From Vulcaniibacterium gelatinicum (GTDB lineage: Bacteria; Pseudomonadota; Gammaproteobacteria; Xanthomonadales; Xanthomonadaceae), in NCBI RefSeq assembly GCF_008033445.1, contig NZ_VNKO01000001.1, positions 228,222-292,221 on the forward strand: a stretch of 64,000 nt of DNA. The letters run 5' to 3'. The position numbers were made by a program, and so were the translations under genes. The notes below the pieces were generated by a model. It saw nothing but the letters and a program-made list of their open reading frames with translations. It was not told the DNA's origin and made no database searches. The stretch's first letter is position 1. Every line of letters begins with the position of its first letter. Shown here piece after piece: positions 51,581 to 59,897 of the stretch.

Positions 51581-51635
51581 TGGCGAACCCGAAGTTCCCG
51601 CGTGGTTCGCCATTCGGTCCCTCCAAGGTTCGCCA
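51581..51635. repeat. Three 9-bp repeats spaced exactly 23 bp apart
   Basis: TGGCGAACC at 51581-51589 and its complement GGTTCGCCA at 51604-51612 and 51627-51635. Starts are 23 bp apart each time. The outer two are followed by CCCGAAG. The array lies about 50 nt before the first gene of the replication operon. It is probably an operator or iteron set for an HTH protein. Confidence 0.7.
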
Positions 51636-51686
51636 CCCGAAGCCTGCAATGACACCTGTTCCTCAACAGCGTCATAGGAGGCTTCC

Positions 51687-51950
51687 ATGCCGACAACGGC
51701 AAGCACCATCACCCGGTCGCCGGTCGATGCGATCAACAGCCTGTCTCCCGGCGACCGTCGGGTCCTCAACGAGAACGAGCTCGCGCAGCGCTGGGGCCTG
51801 AGCCCCAAGACCCTGCAGCGCTGGCGCAGCGAAGGGCGGGGCCCGCGCTACCTGAAGCTGTCCAAGCGCGTCAGCTACCCCCTGGAGTCGGTCATCGAGT
51901 TCGAGCGTGGCGCCCTGCACGACTCGACCTCCGAGCGCGCGGCGCGCTGA
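51687..51950 (+). CDS. HTH DNA-binding protein, excisionase/AlpA-like
   Basis: 87 residues. After 25 variable residues, LNENELAQRWGLSPKTLQRWRSEGRGPRYLKLSKRVSYPLESVIEFERG is a winged-helix of the MerR/excisionase type. Ribosome site AGGAGG is 8 nt upstream of the ATG. It is the first gene of a rightward operon and the obvious candidate to bind the 23-bp-phased repeats before it. Confidence 0.85.
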   Translation: MPTTASTITRSPVDAINSLSPGDRRVLNENELAQRWGLSPKTLQRWRSEGRGPRYLKLSKRVSYPLESVIEFERGALHDSTSERAAR

Positions 51951-51961
51951 AGGGGGATGCG

Positions 51962-52441
51962 ATGAGCGATTTGACCCTCTACCCCGCCGACATCGCCGCG
52001 ATGTCCGTCGGCCAGCTGGCTCAACTTCCGCCCGCCCAGAAGGCCGAGATCAGCCGCCACCTGGACGAAGCGCTCGCCTGGCTCAAGCAGGCCCGCGCCA
52101 AGTTCGACGCGGCGCTCGATGCCGCCTATGGCGAACGGGCCAAGGCCGCGCGCATTGAGGCCGGCAAGGACTTCGGCGTCATCCACCTCAACGACGGCTC
52201 GCTGCGCGTGACCGTCGACCAACCCAAGCGCGTGTCCTGGGACCAGGTGCAACTGGCCGCCATCGCCCGGCGCATCGCCGCCGCCGGCGAGAAGGTCGAG
52301 GACTACCTCGACGTCGAGTACTCCGTCTCGGAATCGCGCTTCTCCAACTGGCCGCCGGCACTGCGCGCCGGGTTCGAGGCCGCCCGCACCGTCAAGCCCG
52401 GCAAGCCCACGTTCCGGCTGGCCCTCGTCTCGGAGGAGTGA
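51962..52441 (+). CDS. Phage-type protein of unknown function
   Basis: 159 residues, helical at the N-terminus (LPPAQKAEISRHLDEALAWLKQARAKFDAALDAAYG) and more mixed after residue 65 (FGVIHLNDGSLRVTVDQPKRVSWDQ). Not recognised beyond a protein typical of phage early operons. Shine-Dalgarno-like GGGGG 7 nt upstream. Lies between the HTH and Bro-N genes. Confidence 0.75.
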   Translation: MSDLTLYPADIAAMSVGQLAQLPPAQKAEISRHLDEALAWLKQARAKFDAALDAAYGERAKAARIEAGKDFGVIHLNDGSLRVTVDQPKRVSWDQVQLAAIARRIAAAGEKVEDYLDVEYSVSESRFSNWPPALRAGFEAARTVKPGKPTFRLALVSEE

Positions 52442-52444
52442 TCC

Positions 52445-53218
52445 ATGAGCACCGAACTGATCCCGTTTGATTTCGAAGGCCGTCCGGTCCGGGTCGTCAC
52501 GGATGCCCAAGGCGAACCGTGGTTCGTCGCGGCGGATGTGTGCGCGGTTCTTGAACTGCCGAACACCACCCGCGCCCTGGCGCGACTGGACCCTGACGAG
52601 CAAGCCCTGATCTCAATTCAGGGCATCTCGCGCGGCAATGACCAGGTCAACGTCGTCAACGAGCCCGGCCTCTACAGCCTGGTGCTGGGTAGCCGCAAGC
52701 GCGAGGCCAAGCACTTCAAGCGCTGGGTGACACACGAGGTGCTGCCGGCGATCCGCAAGACGGGCAGCTACACGGCGCCAAGTGCACGCCCGACCCTGCC
52801 GGCACCCAGCCAGGACCGCGTCGCCGCTCTGCTGCTGATCGGCGAGGCCGTGGCCAAGGTGCCGGGGGTCAAACCCGGCATCGCGATGGCGGCCACGCTC
52901 ACCTGCATCCAGGAGAACACGGGCTTGGCGGTCGAGACGCTGCGCCGCGCCCTTCCTGCCAGGGACACTGCCGCGAACGAGGCGATCTGCTCGCTCAACG
53001 CCACCCAGCTCGGCAGGCTGCTCGGCCTGTCGGCCAAGGCCACCAACCAGCGTCTGGCCGCGCACGGCCTGCAGTTGCGCAACGAACGCGACGAGTGGGA
53101 ACTGACCGAGGCCGGCGAGGCCTGGGCCGAGGCGATGCCGTACTCCCGCAACGGGCACAGCGGCTACCAGATCCTCTGGAACCCTCTGGTGGCCGAGCGG
53201 CTGAAGGAGGTGGCGTGA
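52445..53218 (+). CDS. Bro-N domain antirepressor-like protein
   Basis: 257 residues. The N-terminal Bro-N domain is clear (IPFDFEGRPVRVVTDAQGEPWFVAADVCAVLELPNTTRALARLD ... NEPGLYSLVLGSRKREAKHFKRWVTHEVLPAIRKTGSY). The C-terminal half has a second helix-turn-helix (LNATQLGRLLGLSAKATNQRLAAHGLQ). Such proteins act as phage antirepressors or DNA-binding regulators. The stop shares a base with the next gene's ATG. Confidence 0.88.
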   Translation: MSTELIPFDFEGRPVRVVTDAQGEPWFVAADVCAVLELPNTTRALARLDPDEQALISIQGISRGNDQVNVVNEPGLYSLVLGSRKREAKHFKRWVTHEVLPAIRKTGSYTAPSARPTLPAPSQDRVAALLLIGEAVAKVPGVKPGIAMAATLTCIQENTGLAVETLRRALPARDTAANEAICSLNATQLGRLLGLSAKATNQRLAAHGLQLRNERDEWELTEAGEAWAEAMPYSRNGHSGYQILWNPLVAERLKEVA

Positions 53219-54036
53219 TGGCCCTTCCCATCATCACCGCCGATGAGCGCCTCGCCGAGAAGCAGGGCGTCAAGCTCGTGCTGCTGGGCAAGAGCGGCAT
53301 CGGCAAGACCAGCCAGTTGAAGACCCTGCCCGAAGCCTCGACCCTGTTCGTCGACCTCGAGGCTGGCGACTTGGCCGTCAAGGACTGGCGCGGCGACTGC
53401 GTGCGCCCGACCACCTGGCCGGAGTTCCGCGATCTCGTGGTGTTCCTGGCCGGCCCGAACCCGGCGCTGCCTGCGGATGCGCCGTTCTCCGAGGCGCACT
53501 ACCGGCACGTGTGCGAGCGCTACGGCGATCCCGGTCAACTCGCCAAGTACGACACCTACTTCGTCGACTCGATCACCGTGCTCGCGCGCCTCGCCCTGAT
53601 CTGGGCCAAGACCCAGCCGCAAGCCTACAGCGAGCGCACTGGCAAGCCCGACACCCGGGGCGCCTACGGCCTGCTCGGCTCGGAACTCATCGGGGCGCTG
53701 ACCCATCTGCAGCACGCGCGCGGCAAGCACGTCGTGTTCGTCGCCATCCTCGACGAGCGCCTGGACGACTTCAACCGCAAGGTCTTCGTGCCGCAGATCG
53801 AGGGCGCCAAGACCGCCGCGGAACTGCCCGGCATCGTCGACGAGGTGGTCACCTTGGCCGAGATCAAGGCGGAGGACGGCTCGTCCTACCGCGCCTTCGT
53901 CACCCACACCGTCAACCCCTACGGCTATCCGGCCAAGGACCGCAGCGGCCAGCTCGAGTTGCTGGAGCCGCCGAACCTGCGCGCGCTGATCGACAAGTGC
54001 GCCGCCGCCACTCGAATCCCGACATCCAAGGAGTAA
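53218..54036 (+). CDS. Sak4-like RecA-fold ATPase
   Basis: 272 residues. Walker A at about 24-31 (LLGKSGIGKTSQL), a FVDLEAGD strand, a Walker-B-like TYFVDSITVLARL and an ARGKHVVFVAILDERL strand. This is the phage AAA_24/Sak4 pattern, a short RecA-like protein that promotes single-strand annealing together with an SSB. The next gene encodes an OB-like single-strand-binding candidate, supporting that call. Confidence 0.8.
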   Translation: MALPIITADERLAEKQGVKLVLLGKSGIGKTSQLKTLPEASTLFVDLEAGDLAVKDWRGDCVRPTTWPEFRDLVVFLAGPNPALPADAPFSEAHYRHVCERYGDPGQLAKYDTYFVDSITVLARLALIWAKTQPQAYSERTGKPDTRGAYGLLGSELIGALTHLQHARGKHVVFVAILDERLDDFNRKVFVPQIEGAKTAAELPGIVDEVVTLAEIKAEDGSSYRAFVTHTVNPYGYPAKDRSGQLELLEPPNLRALIDKCAAATRIPTSKE

Positions 54037-54039
54037 GCC

Positions 54040-54669
54040 ATGACCGATTGGTGCGATTTCAACGACGCGCAGCAGCAGCCCAGTTTCGACCTCATCCCCA
54101 AGGGCACGCTCGCCCGCGTGCGCATGACCCTCAAGCCCGGGGGCTACGACGACCCGGCCCAGGGGTGGACCGGCGGCTACGCCACGCAGAGCTTTGAGAC
54201 CGGCTCGGTGTATCTGGCGGCCGAGTTCGTGGTGCTGGAGGGCGAGTACGCGAAGCGAAAGCTCTGGAGCAACATCGGCCTGCACTCCCCGAAGGGCCCG
54301 GCCTGGGGCCAGATGGGGCGCAGCTTCGTGCGCGCCGTGCTCAATTCCGCCCGCAATGTCCATCCGCAGGACATGAGCCCGCAGGCCGCCGCCGCGCGGC
54401 GCATCCAGGGCTTCCACGAACTCGATGGCATCGAGTTCCTCGCCCGCATCGACGTCGAGAAGGACGGTCGCGGCGAGTTGAAGAACGTCATCCGAAACGC
54501 CGTCGAGCCCGACCACCCGGACTACGTCCGCCTGATGGGCGTGCCGCCGAAGGCCCCCGGTACCGGCAACGGTGGCGCCCCGGCGGCGGTCGCCCCGCCC
54601 CGTGCGATCCCCACGCCGCCCGCCCCGCAACGCCCCGCCGTGCCGGGCAAACCGGCCTGGGCGCAGTGA
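54040..54669 (+). CDS. DUF669-like / ssDNA-binding candidate
   Basis: 209 residues. N-terminal TDWCDFNDAQQQPSFDLIPKGTLARVRMTLKPGGY with a beta-rich middle (YLAAEFVVLEGEYAKRKLWSNIGL) fits proteins found after Sak4 ATPases. The last 40 residues are proline- and alanine-rich, ending in AWAQ, similar to the flexible tails of single-strand-binding proteins. The function is inferred from position and pattern. Confidence 0.7.
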   Translation: MTDWCDFNDAQQQPSFDLIPKGTLARVRMTLKPGGYDDPAQGWTGGYATQSFETGSVYLAAEFVVLEGEYAKRKLWSNIGLHSPKGPAWGQMGRSFVRAVLNSARNVHPQDMSPQAAAARRIQGFHELDGIEFLARIDVEKDGRGELKNVIRNAVEPDHPDYVRLMGVPPKAPGTGNGGAPAAVAPPRAIPTPPAPQRPAVPGKPAWAQ

Positions 54670-54680
54670 GAGGAGGGTCA

Positions 54681-55196
54681 GTGAAGTGTTGGGTCTGCAA
54701 ACGACAGGCGCGCGGCTACGGCCACTCGGACCTTCGGCATCCGGTGGGCGATGCCCGGCGCTATCCGATCGACTGGGTGTTCTGCTCGCGGCGTTGCCAG
54801 GAGGCGTTTCACGCGCTCTACGGTCAGTGGCTGCGGGTGCAGGAAGGACGCACGCCCAAGACGGAGGTGGCCATGATCGACCCGTCTGACGTCGAACTGG
54901 CCGCGATGAAGAAGTGCCTCAAGGCCTTCGGCGAGGTCGCGGGCGAGATCGGCTTTGCCAAGCCGCTGGGCGAGTATTCCGAGGCCGAGGCGCTCCAGGT
55001 GATCGACGCCATCGTCACCTGCTACACGGAGGCGATGGTCGAGCACCACGAGGCGACCAAGTATCCGCCGGTGCGGGGCTTGAAAGACCCGGTGTCCGAC
55101 CCCTTCGCCGACCTCGAGGACGATCTGCCGTGGGAGGAGCCGAAGGCTCAAGCGCAGACGGCACGCACGGCAGCACCCAAGGAGGCGCGGCGATGA
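54681..55196 (+). CDS. DUF6511-like phage protein
   Basis: 171 residues from the GTG at 54681, with a strong AGGAGGG ribosome site. The start has a CWVCKRQARGYGH ... FCSRRCQEAFHALY zinc-finger-like motif (C-x2-C then C-x3-C). The rest is helical (DVELAAMKKCLKAFGEVAGEIGFAKPLGEYSEAEALQVIDAIVTCYTEAM). Found in early operons of similar phages; function unknown. Overlaps the next gene. Confidence 0.75.
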   Translation: MKCWVCKRQARGYGHSDLRHPVGDARRYPIDWVFCSRRCQEAFHALYGQWLRVQEGRTPKTEVAMIDPSDVELAAMKKCLKAFGEVAGEIGFAKPLGEYSEAEALQVIDAIVTCYTEAMVEHHEATKYPPVRGLKDPVSDPFADLEDDLPWEEPKAQAQTARTAAPKEARR

Positions 55197-55939
55197 TGGA
55201 CTTCAACGCCTCCAAGAGCCTGTCGGGTCAGCTCACGGCGCTGATCGATGCCGGGATGCAGCAGTCTCGCGCGGCGCAGCCTCGCCGCACCTACCTGGGC
55301 GCCTCGCGCCTCGGGGCCGCCTGCGAGCGCGCGCTGCAGTACGAGGTCGCCGACGCCCCGGTCGATCCGGGTCGCGAGACCGACGGCCGCCTGCTGCGCG
55401 TCTTCGAGCGCGGCCACGTGATCGAGGACTGCATGGTCGGATGGCTGCGTGCCGCGGGCTTCGATCTGCGCACGCGTAACGACGCGGGAGAGCAATTCGG
55501 CTTCTCGGCGCTGGACGGGCGCCTGCAGGGCCACGTCGATGGCGTGCTCGTCGCCGGGCCCGACCTCGGCTTTGGGGCCGGCTATCCCGCGCTGTGGGAG
55601 AACAAGTGCCTGGGCGCCAAATCGTGGCGCGAGTTGGAGAGACATCGCCTCGCGGTCGCCAAGCCCGTCTACGCCGCCCAGGTCGCGCTCTACCAGGCCT
55701 ATCTCGAACTGCACGCGCACCCGGCCCTGTTCACGGCGGTGAACGCCGACACCATGGAGATCCACGCCGAGTGGGTGCCGTTCGATGCGGCGTTGGCGCA
55801 GCGCATGTCCGACCGGGCCGTGAAGGTCATCACGGCCACCGAGGCGGGCGAACTGCTGCCGCGCTCGTTCTCCGATCCCACCCATGTCGAGTGCCGGATG
55901 TGTCCGTGGCAGGACCGGTGCTGGAGGGCCGCGGCATGA
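55193..55939 (+). CDS. PD-(D/E)XK nuclease with Fe-S cysteines (RecB/Cas4-like)
   Basis: 248 residues. It has the nuclease core GHVDGVL ... ALWENKCLG (D and E-x-K). Four cysteines in the Cas4/AddB arrangement (C44 in GASRLGAACERALQYE; C234, C237 and C243 in CRMCPWQDRC) probably hold an iron-sulphur cluster. It is probably the exonuclease that makes single strands for the Sak4/SSB pair. Start is ATGATG, either codon. Coupled to both neighbours by overlaps. Confidence 0.85.
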   Translation: MMDFNASKSLSGQLTALIDAGMQQSRAAQPRRTYLGASRLGAACERALQYEVADAPVDPGRETDGRLLRVFERGHVIEDCMVGWLRAAGFDLRTRNDAGEQFGFSALDGRLQGHVDGVLVAGPDLGFGAGYPALWENKCLGAKSWRELERHRLAVAKPVYAAQVALYQAYLELHAHPALFTAVNADTMEIHAEWVPFDAALAQRMSDRAVKVITATEAGELLPRSFSDPTHVECRMCPWQDRCWRAAA

Positions 55940-56190
55940 ACGAGACACCGCTGCACCCGGTGCTCGGGGAGCGCCTGATCGACGCACGCGAGGCGGCACT
56001 GGCGCTCAATCTGCCGCACTACTGGCTCACGCACGCGAAGGAGCGCCGACGTCTGCGCCTGCCGCACTACCGGGTGGGCAAGCTGCTGCGTTTCAAGCTC
56101 TCCGAACTGATGGCGTGGATGGAGGAACGTCAAGCCCTGCTCACGGCCGACGCAGGGCACGAGGAGGAGTCGGATGCTGGACTTCAATGA
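55936..56190 (+). CDS. Small HTH (excisionase-like) protein
   Basis: 84 residues. RLIDAREAALALNLPHYWLTHAKERRRLRLPHYRVGKLLRFKLSELMAWMEERQ is a MerR/excisionase-type winged helix. It could regulate or assist replication from the neighbouring primase gene. ATG overlaps the nuclease stop; its end overlaps the primase-helicase start by 17 nt. Confidence 0.8.
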   Translation: MNETPLHPVLGERLIDAREAALALNLPHYWLTHAKERRRLRLPHYRVGKLLRFKLSELMAWMEERQALLTADAGHEEESDAGLQ

Positions 56191-58456
56191 CACCGCACCC
56201 GCGCCCGAGATCCCGGCGTCCGAACGCCGCGAGGCCGTGCGCGCCGCGCTGCTCGCGAGGCTGGAGTCGGTGCTGTTCAGCCTGTTTCCCGCTGGAAAGA
56301 AGCGCCGCGGCAAGTTCGTCATCGGCGACGTGCTCGGCAGCCCGGGCGACAGCCTGGAAGTCGTGCTCATTGGGGACAAGGCGGGACTGTGGACCGACCG
56401 CGCCGAAGGCTCCGGCGGCGATGTGTTCCACCTGATCGGCGCCCACTTCGGCGTGGACGTGCACGGCGACTTCGCCCGCGTCCTCGACCTGGCCGAGGAC
56501 CTCGTCGGCCGTGCCCCCACGGCCCCGGCGCGCAAGGCAGCCAAGGAGACCCCGGTCGACGACCTCGGCCCGGCCACCGCCAAGTGGGACTACCTCGACG
56601 CACAAGGGCGCCTCATCGCCGTGGTCTACCGCTACGACCCGCCCGGGCGCAAGAAGGAATTCCGGCCCTGGGACGCGCGCCGCCGCAAGATGGCTCCGCC
56701 CGAGCCGCGGCCGCTCTACAACCAGCCGGGGATCCACAACGCCGCCCAGGTCGTGCTGGTCGAGGGCGAGAAGTGCGCCCAGGCCTTGATCGAGCTCGGG
56801 ATCGTGGCCACCACCGCGATGCACGGGGCGAATGCGCCCGTGGACAAGACCGACTGGTCGCCGCTGGCGGGCAAGGCCGTGCTGATCTGGCCCGACCGCG
56901 ACAAGCCGGGCTGGGAGTACGCCGTGCAAGCGGCTCAGGCCATCCTGTCCGCCGGCGCGAAGTCCTGCCACATCCTCTACCCACCCGAGGAAGCCGCCGA
57001 GGGCTGGGATGCGGCCGATGCCGTGGCCGAGGGCTTCGACGTCGCGGCCTTCCTCGCCCACGGCCCGCGTGTGCAGGTGCATGACATTGCGGACCCCGGC
57101 GAGCCGGTGATCGGCGCGGACGAATCGGTGTGGGGCACCGAAGATGCCCTGGCGCTGGCCTTCACCCGGCGCTACCACCGCGACTGGCGCTACGTGGCGG
57201 CCTGGGGCCGCTGGTTGGTGTGGGATGGCCGGCGTTGGCGCAACGAGGAAACGCTGGCGGCCACCGACTTGATCCGCGGTGTCTGCCGACACGCGGCCCT
57301 CCAGGCCGACAACCCGAAGCTGGCGGCCAAGCTGGCCACCTCCGGCACCGTCGGCGGCGTCGAACGCCTGGCTCGCGCAGACCGACGTCATGCCGCGACC
57401 ACCGCCGAGTGGGACGCCGATCCCTGGCTGCTCAACACCCCAGGCGGCGTGGTCGACCTCAGGACGGGGCGCCTGCGCGCACACGACCGCGCCGACCGCA
57501 TGACCAAGATCACCACCGCCACGCCGGCCGGCGACTGCCCGACCTGGCGGCGCTTCCTTGCCGAAGTCACCGGCGGCGACGCGGACCTGCAAGCCTATTT
57601 GCAGCGCGTCAGCGGCTACTGCTTGACCGGCTCGACCCGGGAGCATGCGCTGTTCTTCCTCTACGGCACCGGCGCCAACGGCAAGTCGGTGTTCGTGAAC
57701 ACCCTGGCCACGATCCTCGGCGACTACGCCGCCAGCGCGCCGATGGACACCTTCATGGAGACGCGCAGCGACCGGCATCCAACCGACATGGCGGGCCTGC
57801 GCGGGGCGCGCTTCGTCTCCTCCATCGAGACCGAGCAAGGGCGGCGCTGGGCCGAATCCAAGGTCAAGAGCCTCACGGGCGGCGACAAGATCTCCGCGCG
57901 CTTCATGCGGCAGGACTTCTTCGAGTTCTGGCCGCAGTTCAAGCTTTTCGTCGCCGGCAACCACAAGCCCGCCATCCGCAACATCGACGAGGCGATGAAG
58001 CGGCGGCTGCACCTGATCCCCTTCACGATCACCGTGCCGCCCGAGCGGCGGGACAAGCATCTGCAGCACAAGCTCCTGGCCGAGCGAGACGGCATCCTGG
58101 CCTGGGCATTGGAAGGGTGCCTGGCCTGGCAGCGCCTGGGCCGGCTCGATCCGCCGCCGCAGGTCGTGGCCGCCACCGAGGAGTACTTCGAAGCCGAGGA
58201 CGCGCTGGGCCGCTGGCTGGAGGAGCGCTGCGTGCGCGAGGCCAATGCCAAGTCACTGACCGCCGAACTGTTCACCGACTGGAAGCAGTGGGCGGAGGCC
58301 GCCGGCGAGTTCGTCGGCTCACAGCGCCGCTTCTCCGACCTCTTGATCACCCGCGGCGTCGAGAAGTGGCGCAACGCCGCCGGCATCCGGGGCTTTCGTG
58401 GCGTGGGCCTCAAGCACCCGACGCAGCCCGCCTACACCCCCTATGCCGACGACTGA
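56174..58456 (+). CDS. Phage/plasmid TOPRIM primase and D5-type helicase
   Basis: 760 residues. After a regulatory N-terminus comes a TOPRIM-like region (VVLVEGEKCAQALIEL, VLIWPDRDKPGW). The superfamily 3 helicase follows with Walker A near residue 497 (YGTGANGKSVFVNTLATIL), then VSSIETEQGRRWAESKVKSLTGGDKISARFM and FVAGNHKPAIRNIDEAMKRRLHLIPF. This is the P4-type replicative helicase-primase. It has a GAGGAGG ribosome site. A large palindrome directly follows the gene. Confidence 0.93.
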   Translation: MLDFNDTAPAPEIPASERREAVRAALLARLESVLFSLFPAGKKRRGKFVIGDVLGSPGDSLEVVLIGDKAGLWTDRAEGSGGDVFHLIGAHFGVDVHGDFARVLDLAEDLVGRAPTAPARKAAKETPVDDLGPATAKWDYLDAQGRLIAVVYRYDPPGRKKEFRPWDARRRKMAPPEPRPLYNQPGIHNAAQVVLVEGEKCAQALIELGIVATTAMHGANAPVDKTDWSPLAGKAVLIWPDRDKPGWEYAVQAAQAILSAGAKSCHILYPPEEAAEGWDAADAVAEGFDVAAFLAHGPRVQVHDIADPGEPVIGADESVWGTEDALALAFTRRYHRDWRYVAAWGRWLVWDGRRWRNEETLAATDLIRGVCRHAALQADNPKLAAKLATSGTVGGVERLARADRRHAATTAEWDADPWLLNTPGGVVDLRTGRLRAHDRADRMTKITTATPAGDCPTWRRFLAEVTGGDADLQAYLQRVSGYCLTGSTREHALFFLYGTGANGKSVFVNTLATILGDYAASAPMDTFMETRSDRHPTDMAGLRGARFVSSIETEQGRRWAESKVKSLTGGDKISARFMRQDFFEFWPQFKLFVAGNHKPAIRNIDEAMKRRLHLIPFTITVPPERRDKHLQHKLLAERDGILAWALEGCLAWQRLGRLDPPPQVVAATEEYFEAEDALGRWLEERCVREANAKSLTAELFTDWKQWAEAAGEFVGSQRRFSDLLITRGVEKWRNAAGIRGFRGVGLKHPTQPAYTPYADD

Positions 58457-58475
58457 ACACCCATGACCCCCTGCC

Positions 58476-58576
58476 GGACTGACGCATCTGACGCTGTACA
58501 TCGTAAGTCTCTACGCGCGTGCGCGTGCGCGCGCCTCACGGGAGTAATCGATATCGTGCGTCGGATGCGTCAGTCC
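58476..58576. repeat. 18-bp inverted repeat with alternating Pu-Py tract (possible replication origin)
   Basis: Arms GGACTGACGCATCTGACG (58476-58493) and CGTCGGATGCGTCAGTCC (58559-58576) differ at one base. The 65-nt loop holds an alternating purine-pyrimidine run (GCGCGTGCGCGTGCGCGCGC) and the short ATCGATAT. The gap lies between the primase-helicase and RuvC genes. Such a layout fits an origin or other cis-acting site. Confidence 0.55.
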
Positions 58577-58598
58577 CCACCGAACGAGGACTGACACC

Positions 58599-59075
58599 AT
58601 GCACACCACGATCCTGGCCCTGGACCTGGGCACCACCACCGGCTGGGCGCTGCGCGACCGCACGGGCCGAATCACCAGCGGCACCGAATCCTTCAAGCCC
58701 CGACGCTTCGAAGGCGGCGGCATGCGTTTCCTGCGCTTCAAGGGCTGGCTCACCGAACTCAAGGCCCACGCCGAGGGGATCGACGCGCTGGTCTTCGAGG
58801 AAGTGCGCCGCCACGTCTCGACCGATGCGGCCCACGCCTACGGCGGGTTCCTCGCCACGCTCACGGCCTGGTGCGAGCACCACGGCATTCCCTACCAGGG
58901 CGTGCCGGTGGGCACGATCAAGAAGCACGCCACCGGCTCTGGCCGCGCCGGTAAGGACGCGGTGATGGCGGCCGTGCGTCGCCGGGGTCACGCCCCGGCG
59001 GACGACAACGAGGCCGACGCCTTGGCGCTGTTGCACTGGGCCCTCCCGCTCCACGACGCGGCGCAGGAGGCGTGA
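58599..59075 (+). CDS. RuvC-like Holliday junction resolvase
   Basis: 158 residues of the RNase H fold. Acidic residues fit the RuvC site: D9 in ILALDLGTTTGW, the VFEEV glutamates at 67-68 and PADDNEADALALLHW near the C-terminus. It also has the phage RuvC features AYGGFLATLTAWCEHHGIPYQGVPVGTIKKHATGSGRAGKDAVMAAV. It cuts branched DNA in replication or recombination. Confidence 0.88.
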   Translation: MHTTILALDLGTTTGWALRDRTGRITSGTESFKPRRFEGGGMRFLRFKGWLTELKAHAEGIDALVFEEVRRHVSTDAAHAYGGFLATLTAWCEHHGIPYQGVPVGTIKKHATGSGRAGKDAVMAAVRRRGHAPADDNEADALALLHWALPLHDAAQEA

Positions 59076-59076
59076 G

Positions 59077-59286
59077 ATGGACATCCCGACCCCTCGCTAC
59101 CGCTGCCCGCTGGGGCGCCTGCAGCCCGAGCCGATGGACGTGGAGGCCGTCAAACGCCGCGGCTGGCGCGAGCAGCGCCTGCTCGTCGTCTGCCTCGACG
59201 ACGACCGGCTCGACTGGATGGAACGCGAGCTGATCCGCCGAATCGGCGAGCGGCTCTACGGTGCACGGGAGGCGCGCCATGGCTGA
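59077..59286 (+). CDS. Small phage protein, unknown
   Basis: 69 residues, charged. No recognised domain; the C-terminal part is helical (DDRLDWMERELIRRIGERLY). Good AGGAGG site. Overlaps the next gene by 8 nt, supporting it as a real member of the operon. Confidence 0.7.
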   Translation: MDIPTPRYRCPLGRLQPEPMDVEAVKRRGWREQRLLVVCLDDDRLDWMERELIRRIGERLYGAREARHG

Positions 59287-59692
59287 GTGGACCGTCGAGC
59301 GGGTGGCCGAACGCTTCCGGGAGGCGGCCATCACCGCCCACCGCTTGCCGTCCGTGCGCGTGCAGGGCTACTTCAACACCTGGCCCGCGATCCGGCGCAT
59401 GCCCTGGGAGACGCTGGGGGCTGAGCCGACGATCCGGCGCTTCCCACCCAGCCCCGAGGCCATCGAGCGCATGCTCGAGACCATGCGCTGGGTCTTGTGG
59501 CTGGAGGAAGAGGAACGGCATCTCGTGTGGATGCGCGCCGAGCGCCACCGCTGGCGCGACATCTGCGCCCGCTTCGGCTGCGACCGGACCACGGCGTGGC
59601 GGCGGTGGCAGAAAGCACTGGAGGTTGTGGCGTTCAACCTCAACGGGCGCACAAAGCCAACCGGGGCCAAAGCGATGGGTCAGGCAGGGTAA
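59279..59692 (+). CDS. DUF6362-like phage protein
   Basis: 137 residues. The sequence WTVERVAERFREAAITAHRLP is followed by a conserved Trp/Arg-rich middle (YFNTWPAIRRMPWE, MLETMRWVLWLEEEERHLVWMRAERHRWRDICARFGCDRTTAWRRWQKAL), where the last part is a helix-turn-helix. DUF6362 genes occur in phage early regions; a regulatory role is likely but not shown. About 325 nt without a gene follow. Confidence 0.78.
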   Translation: MAEWTVERVAERFREAAITAHRLPSVRVQGYFNTWPAIRRMPWETLGAEPTIRRFPPSPEAIERMLETMRWVLWLEEEERHLVWMRAERHRWRDICARFGCDRTTAWRRWQKALEVVAFNLNGRTKPTGAKAMGQAG

Positions 59693-59897
59693 TGCCTGCC
59701 GCAACTGTCCCCGTTCTTGGCCGATTGTCCTTTTGCCGCCCCTGATGGTCTGCAACAAAACGGCCCGCCCAGCGCTAGTATTCCCGCTACGCTCAGGACA
59801 GAAGTGACCGACCGGGTGACTTCTACGGCAGCACGGGTCCTTCCTGGGCACCGAGCCATGCGGGGGGCACGAGCGCGGCGCTTCGATAGCGTCAGGG

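Noticed and set aside
53218..54036. Canonical RecA or ParA protein
   Set aside because: The Walker A form, short length and phage context fit Sak4/AAA_24; the ParA deviant Walker lysine and RecA core motifs are absent.
55193..55939. Cas4 of a CRISPR system
   Set aside because: The fold and cysteines are similar, but there are no cas1/cas2 genes or repeat arrays; the neighbours are phage recombination genes.
58494..58558. GC-alternating loop considered as a CRISPR or tandem array
   Set aside because: There are no repeat-spacer units; it is a single alternating tract inside one inverted repeat.
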